Source: JBKPRX01 sp046734795
GTDB lineage: Bacteria; Actinomycetota; Thermoleophilia; Gaiellales; Gaiellaceae
DNA: 8,473 nucleotides
NCBI GenBank assembly: GCA_046734795.1
Contig: JBKPRX010000066.1
Location: 1 to 8,473, forward strand
Reading direction: 5' to 3'
The translations under genes and the position numbers were made by a program. The notes under the pieces were generated by a model. That model ran no database searches. It saw only the letters and a list, made by a program, of their open reading frames with translations, and was not told the DNA's origin. This document shows, piece after piece, positions 6,122 to 8,473 of this stretch (the first letter of the stretch is position 1; each line of letters starts with the position of its first letter).

Positions 6122-6162
6122 CCTTGGATTAGCTTCTCGCCGCGGCGGAGAGCACGTGGCTG

Positions 6163-7194
6163 ATGGGACGGGGTCTCGGTTGGTCCCGAAAGGGGTCGGT
6201 CAAGCGCGGCTTTCGCTACTACGACCAGCGCGGTCGTGAGCTCACCGACGCAAAGACGATCGAGCGCCTGCAAGCGCTTGCGATCCCGCCCGCGTGGAAG
6301 GAGGTTTGGATCTCGCCGCGGCCGACGGCGAAGCTCCAGGCGACCGGCTTCGATCGCGCCGGCCGGCGGCAATACCTTTACCACCCGTCTTTTCGCGCCG
6401 CCCAAGACGAAGCGAAGTTCGAGCGGTTGATCCGGTTTGGCGAGCGGCTGCCGGAGTTGCGGCAGGCGATGGCCGAGCACATGGACAACGACGATGTGGA
6501 CGCAGAACGAGTGTGCGCGATCGCGCTTCGACTCATCGACCAAGGCTGGTTCCGGGTCGGCAACGACCGCTACGCGCGCGAGTCCAAGACCTACGGCATT
6601 ACCACGCTGACGCGGCGCCACGTCAGCGTGCGTGGCCAGCGCATTGTTCTTTCTTTTCCGACGAAGGGACGGGCGCGCGTTCGCACGACGCTCGTCGACG
6701 ACGAGCTCGCGGTTGCGCTGCGTGGACTCCTGGCTCTTCCGGGCGGCAGTCGCGTCTTTCGCTACCGCTCCGAAGATCGCCTCGTCAGTCTCACGTCCCG
6801 TCGGCTGAACGACTACGTCAAGCTGCATCTCGGTCCTGAGTTCACCGCAAAGGACTTCCGGACGTGGGGTGGGACGCTCGTCGCCGCGGTCTTCCTTGCG
6901 GAGCGAGCAGCACGGGAGGGATATCCGGAGACGCCGACCGCAGCCAAACGATCTGTCAGCGCGGTTATGCGACGGGTAGCCGAGCAGCTCGGAAATACGC
7001 CGGCTGTTGCACGGGCGTCGTACGTCAGTCCGGCGGTAGTGGATCAGTATCTCGAGGGCCGAACGCTCGACGATTTCCGGCCGCGGCATTTGCGCGTCGT
7101 TCGCGCGCGAGATATCGGCCTTTCTCCTGAGGAAACCGCGCTCCTGAGCCTGCTTCGCTCGGCGCGCATTCGGCGTGCGCGCGCGGCAGCCTAG
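6163..7194 (+). CDS. DNA topoisomerase IB (poxvirus-like, bacterial)
   Basis: This 343-residue enzyme relaxes supercoils by nicking one strand through a 3'-phosphotyrosine. The N-terminal domain shows RGFRYYDQRG (15-24), IPPAWKEVWISP (41-52) and LQATGFDRAGRRQYLYHP (58-75), diagnostic for bacterial type IB. Catalytic residues are all visible: Arg131 in FRVGNDRYARE, Lys168 in the TKGR hairpin, Arg233 in TAKDFRTWGGT, Asn278 in LGNTPAV (the position of viral His265, usually Asn in bacteria) and the nucleophile Tyr287 in ASYVSP. About 45 residues follow the last conserved helix, ending in an Arg/Ala-rich basic tail. ATG 6163 is the first start after an in-frame TAG at 6130; GGAG lies 12 nt upstream, slightly far. 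It follows the HD-GYP gene by 41 nt and may be read through from it, but type IB topoisomerases are usually independent housekeeping or accessory genes. Confidence 0.95.
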   Translation: MGRGLGWSRKGSVKRGFRYYDQRGRELTDAKTIERLQALAIPPAWKEVWISPRPTAKLQATGFDRAGRRQYLYHPSFRAAQDEAKFERLIRFGERLPELRQAMAEHMDNDDVDAERVCAIALRLIDQGWFRVGNDRYARESKTYGITTLTRRHVSVRGQRIVLSFPTKGRARVRTTLVDDELAVALRGLLALPGGSRVFRYRSEDRLVSLTSRRLNDYVKLHLGPEFTAKDFRTWGGTLVAAVFLAERAAREGYPETPTAAKRSVSAVMRRVAEQLGNTPAVARASYVSPAVVDQYLEGRTLDDFRPRHLRVVRARDIGLSPEETALLSLLRSARIRRARAAA

Positions 7195-7211
7195 TTTCCG
7201 AAATCTTGGCC

Positions 7212-7217
7212 TATGCT
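7212..7217 (+). promoter_or_regulatory. possible -10 element for the small zinc-ribbon gene
   Basis: TATGCT fits TANNNT and would start transcription about 30 nt before the GTG, leaving room for the strong ribosome site. No convincing -35 is found 16-18 nt upstream. TTGACG at 7218-7223 looks like a -35 but has no -10 at the proper distance. Confidence 0.3.
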
Positions 7218-7240
7218 TTGACGTAACTCACGCGGCAACA

Positions 7241-7247
7241 GGGAGGG
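7241..7247 (+). promoter_or_regulatory. strong Shine-Dalgarno (GGGAGGG) deciding the GTG start at 7253
   Basis: GGGAGGG ends 5 nt before GTG 7253. It is the only strong ribosome binding site in the window and fixes the start of the small gene, excluding the in-frame GTG at 7175 that lies within the topoisomerase gene. Confidence 0.8.
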
Positions 7248-7252
7248 AACCC

Positions 7253-7450
7253 GTGGCTCGAAAGACTGTGCTCGTCTGCGACAACTGTGGCAAGGAGGTC
7301 GAAGAAGCGAAGGGCGCGACGATGCGCGTCACGTATTCGGATGCTCGTCGTGGCGCCAAGCAAGCCGACCTCTGCGATCCCTGCGCGGGGAACCTCCCCG
7401 GCCGGGCAGTCGCTCGCCGCGGCCGCCGGCCGAAGGCCGCTGCCGCCTAG
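7253..7450 (+). CDS. small two-CxxC zinc-ribbon-like protein with RGR basic tail
   Basis: The 65-residue product has CDNC at 9-12 and CDPC at 42-45, a four-cysteine set well placed to hold one zinc ion, separated by a charged, beta-prone stretch (MRVTYSDARRGAKQADL). The last 17 residues, GRAVARRGRRPKAAAA, are basic and contain RGRRPK, like the minor-groove-binding RGR core of AT-hooks and of the Lsr2 C-terminus. A nucleic-acid-binding or ribosome-associated role is therefore reasonable, but no specific function is known to me. The GTG start is set by a strong Shine-Dalgarno; the protein then begins ARKTVLVCDNCGK, natural for a small zinc ribbon. Short intergenic regions on both sides suggest its own transcript. 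Strong ribosome binding suggests good expression. Confidence 0.8.
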   Translation: MARKTVLVCDNCGKEVEEAKGATMRVTYSDARRGAKQADLCDPCAGNLPGRAVARRGRRPKAAAA

Positions 7451-7560
7451 CGCACTTCGCTCCTTCGCGGACCTAGGGGGCGTCGGACCGACGCTCTACG
7501 ATGACTCTGGATGCGCGGCCGCGAGGGATGCGTCAGCCTGCCCATGGGATTCGGGGCCCT
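7451..7560 (+). promoter_or_regulatory. intergenic and probable promoter region ahead of the AddB-like gene
   Basis: TACGAT (7497-7502) is a good TANNNT -10 candidate, preceded at 7480-7494 by the perfect inverted repeat GCGTCGG-A-CCGACGC, which lies where an operator between -35 and -10 would be. No clear -35 is seen. If this promoter is real, the in-frame ATG at 7501 overlaps it and cannot be the translation start. The repeat has no T tract after it, so a standard terminator for the upstream small gene is not supported. Confidence 0.4.
7480..7494. repeat. perfect inverted repeat, 7-bp arms
   Basis: GCGTCGG, A, CCGACGC. As RNA it would be a 6-bp stem with a GAC loop, 29 nt after the stop of the zinc-ribbon gene. 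It may be an operator or a weak 3' end structure. Confidence 0.55.
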
Positions 7561-8473
7561 GTGGGTCTGAGCCTGCTCGTCGGGCCTGCCAACGCGGGCA
7601 AGGTCACGCTGCTCCTCGAGCGGTACCTCGCCGCCGTCGCGGCATCGCCTGTTCGCGACCCCGTGTTGATCGTGCCGAACCGGTCGGACGTCGACCGCGT
7701 CGAGCGTGAGCTCCTCGCGCGTTGCGGTGCACTTCTCGGCGGGACGATCGGAACATTCGACGACGTCTTCCGGCGACTCGCGCAGGCGAGCGCGACCGCG
7801 CGACCTGTGCTGTCGGAAGCTCAGCGCGCCTTCGCGATCCGCGCCGCCGTTGCCGCGTCGCGGCCGAGCCTGAACGGCGTCTCCGCATCGGCTGAGCTCG
7901 CCGGCTTTGCGGAGACGCTGGCCGCGGCAGTCTCCGAGCTCGAGTCAAGCCTCCTCGAAGCGGAGGCGCTCGACGGTGACCTCGCGCTTCTCTACCAGGC
8001 CTATCGCGTCGAGCTCGATCGCGTCGGTGTGTGGGACCGCGACCTCGAACGCCGCGCTGCCGTCGAGCGACTCCGCCACGAGCTCGATGCGTGGGCCGGC
8101 GAGCCGGTCTTCGCCTACGGCTTCGAGGATCTGACCGGCGCCGAGTGGTCGCTCCTCGAAGCGTTGTCGGCTCGCGCGGAGGTCACCGTCTCGCTTCCGT
8201 ACGAGCCGGGGCGGCCGGTCTTCGAGTCGCTTCGTCGGACAGCCGAAGATCTCGGCGCGCTCGCCGGCGGCCGGATCGAAGAGCTGCCGCCGCGGTACGC
8301 GGAGGTGGCCCAACCCGCGCTCGCGCACCTCGAGCGCGCGCTCTTCGCGGATCACGCGCCCGAGCCGCCGTCGATCGACGGCGCGATTCGCTTCTTCGAA
8401 GGCGCAGGCACGCGAGGTGCGCTCGAGCTCGTCGGCGAGGAGATCTTGTCGCTCGTACGGAACGGCACCGCTC
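7561..8473 (+). CDS. AddB/RexB-like PD-(D/E)XK nuclease family protein, N-terminal part, cut by window edge
   Basis: The open frame runs off the right edge; 304 codons are visible. It opens VGLSLLVGPANAGKVTLLLERY, then VLIVPNRSDVDRVERELLAR (about 39-58), GTIGTFDDVFRRLAQ (65-79) and later VFAYGFEDLTGAEWSLLEAL and VTVSLPYEPGRPVFESL. This order matches the AddB/RexB class: an inactive helicase-like N-terminal half followed, outside the window, by a nuclease domain that works with an AddA-type helicase in double-strand break repair. The Walker A-like GPANAGKV has Val where Ser or Thr is needed after Lys, as in proteins whose AddB ATP site is degenerate. GTG 7561 is preferred because third-position G/C becomes near-constant only from there and the family begins at this point; ATG 7501 and ATG 7528 are in-frame alternatives. 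GGGG lies just upstream. The nuclease residues cannot be checked here. Confidence 0.75.
   Translation, partial: MGLSLLVGPANAGKVTLLLERYLAAVAASPVRDPVLIVPNRSDVDRVERELLARCGALLGGTIGTFDDVFRRLAQASATARPVLSEAQRAFAIRAAVAASRPSLNGVSASAELAGFAETLAAAVSELESSLLEAEALDGDLALLYQAYRVELDRVGVWDRDLERRAAVERLRHELDAWAGEPVFAYGFEDLTGAEWSLLEALSARAEVTVSLPYEPGRPVFESLRRTAEDLGALAGGRIEELPPRYAEVAQPALAHLERALFADHAPEPPSIDGAIRFFEGAGTRGALELVGEEILSLVRNGTA

Noticed and set aside
7386..7400. Hairpin CGGGGA-ACC-TCCCCG, and another at 7427-7439
   Set aside because: Both are inside the zinc-ribbon coding sequence and are explained by its codons in GC-rich DNA; no terminator tract follows.
1..8473. Mobile elements, CRISPR arrays, tRNA genes or defence island
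   Set aside because: I saw no transposase, integrase, terminal repeats, regular spaced repeats or tRNA-like cloverleaf; gene content and codon use look uniform across the window.

Overview
The window looks like chromosomal DNA from a high-GC actinobacterium. The likeliest group is the Thermoleophilia (Gaiella/Solirubrobacter relatives) or similar soil lineages. This is inferred from strong G/C third-position bias, GTG starts, a split proton-translocating transhydrogenase, a bacterial type IB topoisomerase and a large AddB-like protein opening with a GPANAGK motif. Several start codons lie 6-7 nt after a TANNNT-like -10 element, as in actinobacterial leaderless transcripts. I see no tRNA, rRNA, CRISPR array, insertion sequence or phage gene, so this reads as native chromosome.

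Left part (1-1842, minus strand): the operon for the membrane NAD(P) transhydrogenase, in the order pntAa (NAD-binding domain), pntAb (small membrane subunit), pntB (5' end only, cut by the window edge). pntAb and pntB overlap by ATGA. pntAa and pntAb are separated by 136 bp holding a perfect 9-bp-arm inverted repeat. A DedA-family membrane protein is divergent from pntAa across only 37 bp.

Middle part (2448-7194): a LysR-type regulator, minus strand, runs tail to tail with dedA (53 bp overlap) and is divergent from a plus-strand gene run. The run is a PEP-mutase/isocitrate-lyase superfamily enzyme, a cytochrome P450 overlapping it by 20 nt, an HD-GYP phosphodiesterase 12 nt later, and topoisomerase IB 41 nt later. 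The 82-bp divergent control region carries a 15-bp inverted repeat inside a series of four TGCA tetramers spaced about one helical turn apart. These overlap a good lysR promoter, so an autoregulated LysR switch is likely. The enzyme pair is the most interesting part: the lyase-like protein lacks the lyase KxCGH motif and has Gln at a normally acidic position, and the P450 lacks the acid-alcohol pair of its I-helix. A LysR-controlled small-molecule pathway with unusual chemistry is plausible but unproven.

Right part (7253-8473): a 65-residue two-CxxC protein with an RGR-type basic tail and the only strong Shine-Dalgarno sequence in the window, then the 5' end of an AddB/RexB-like gene that runs off the edge.
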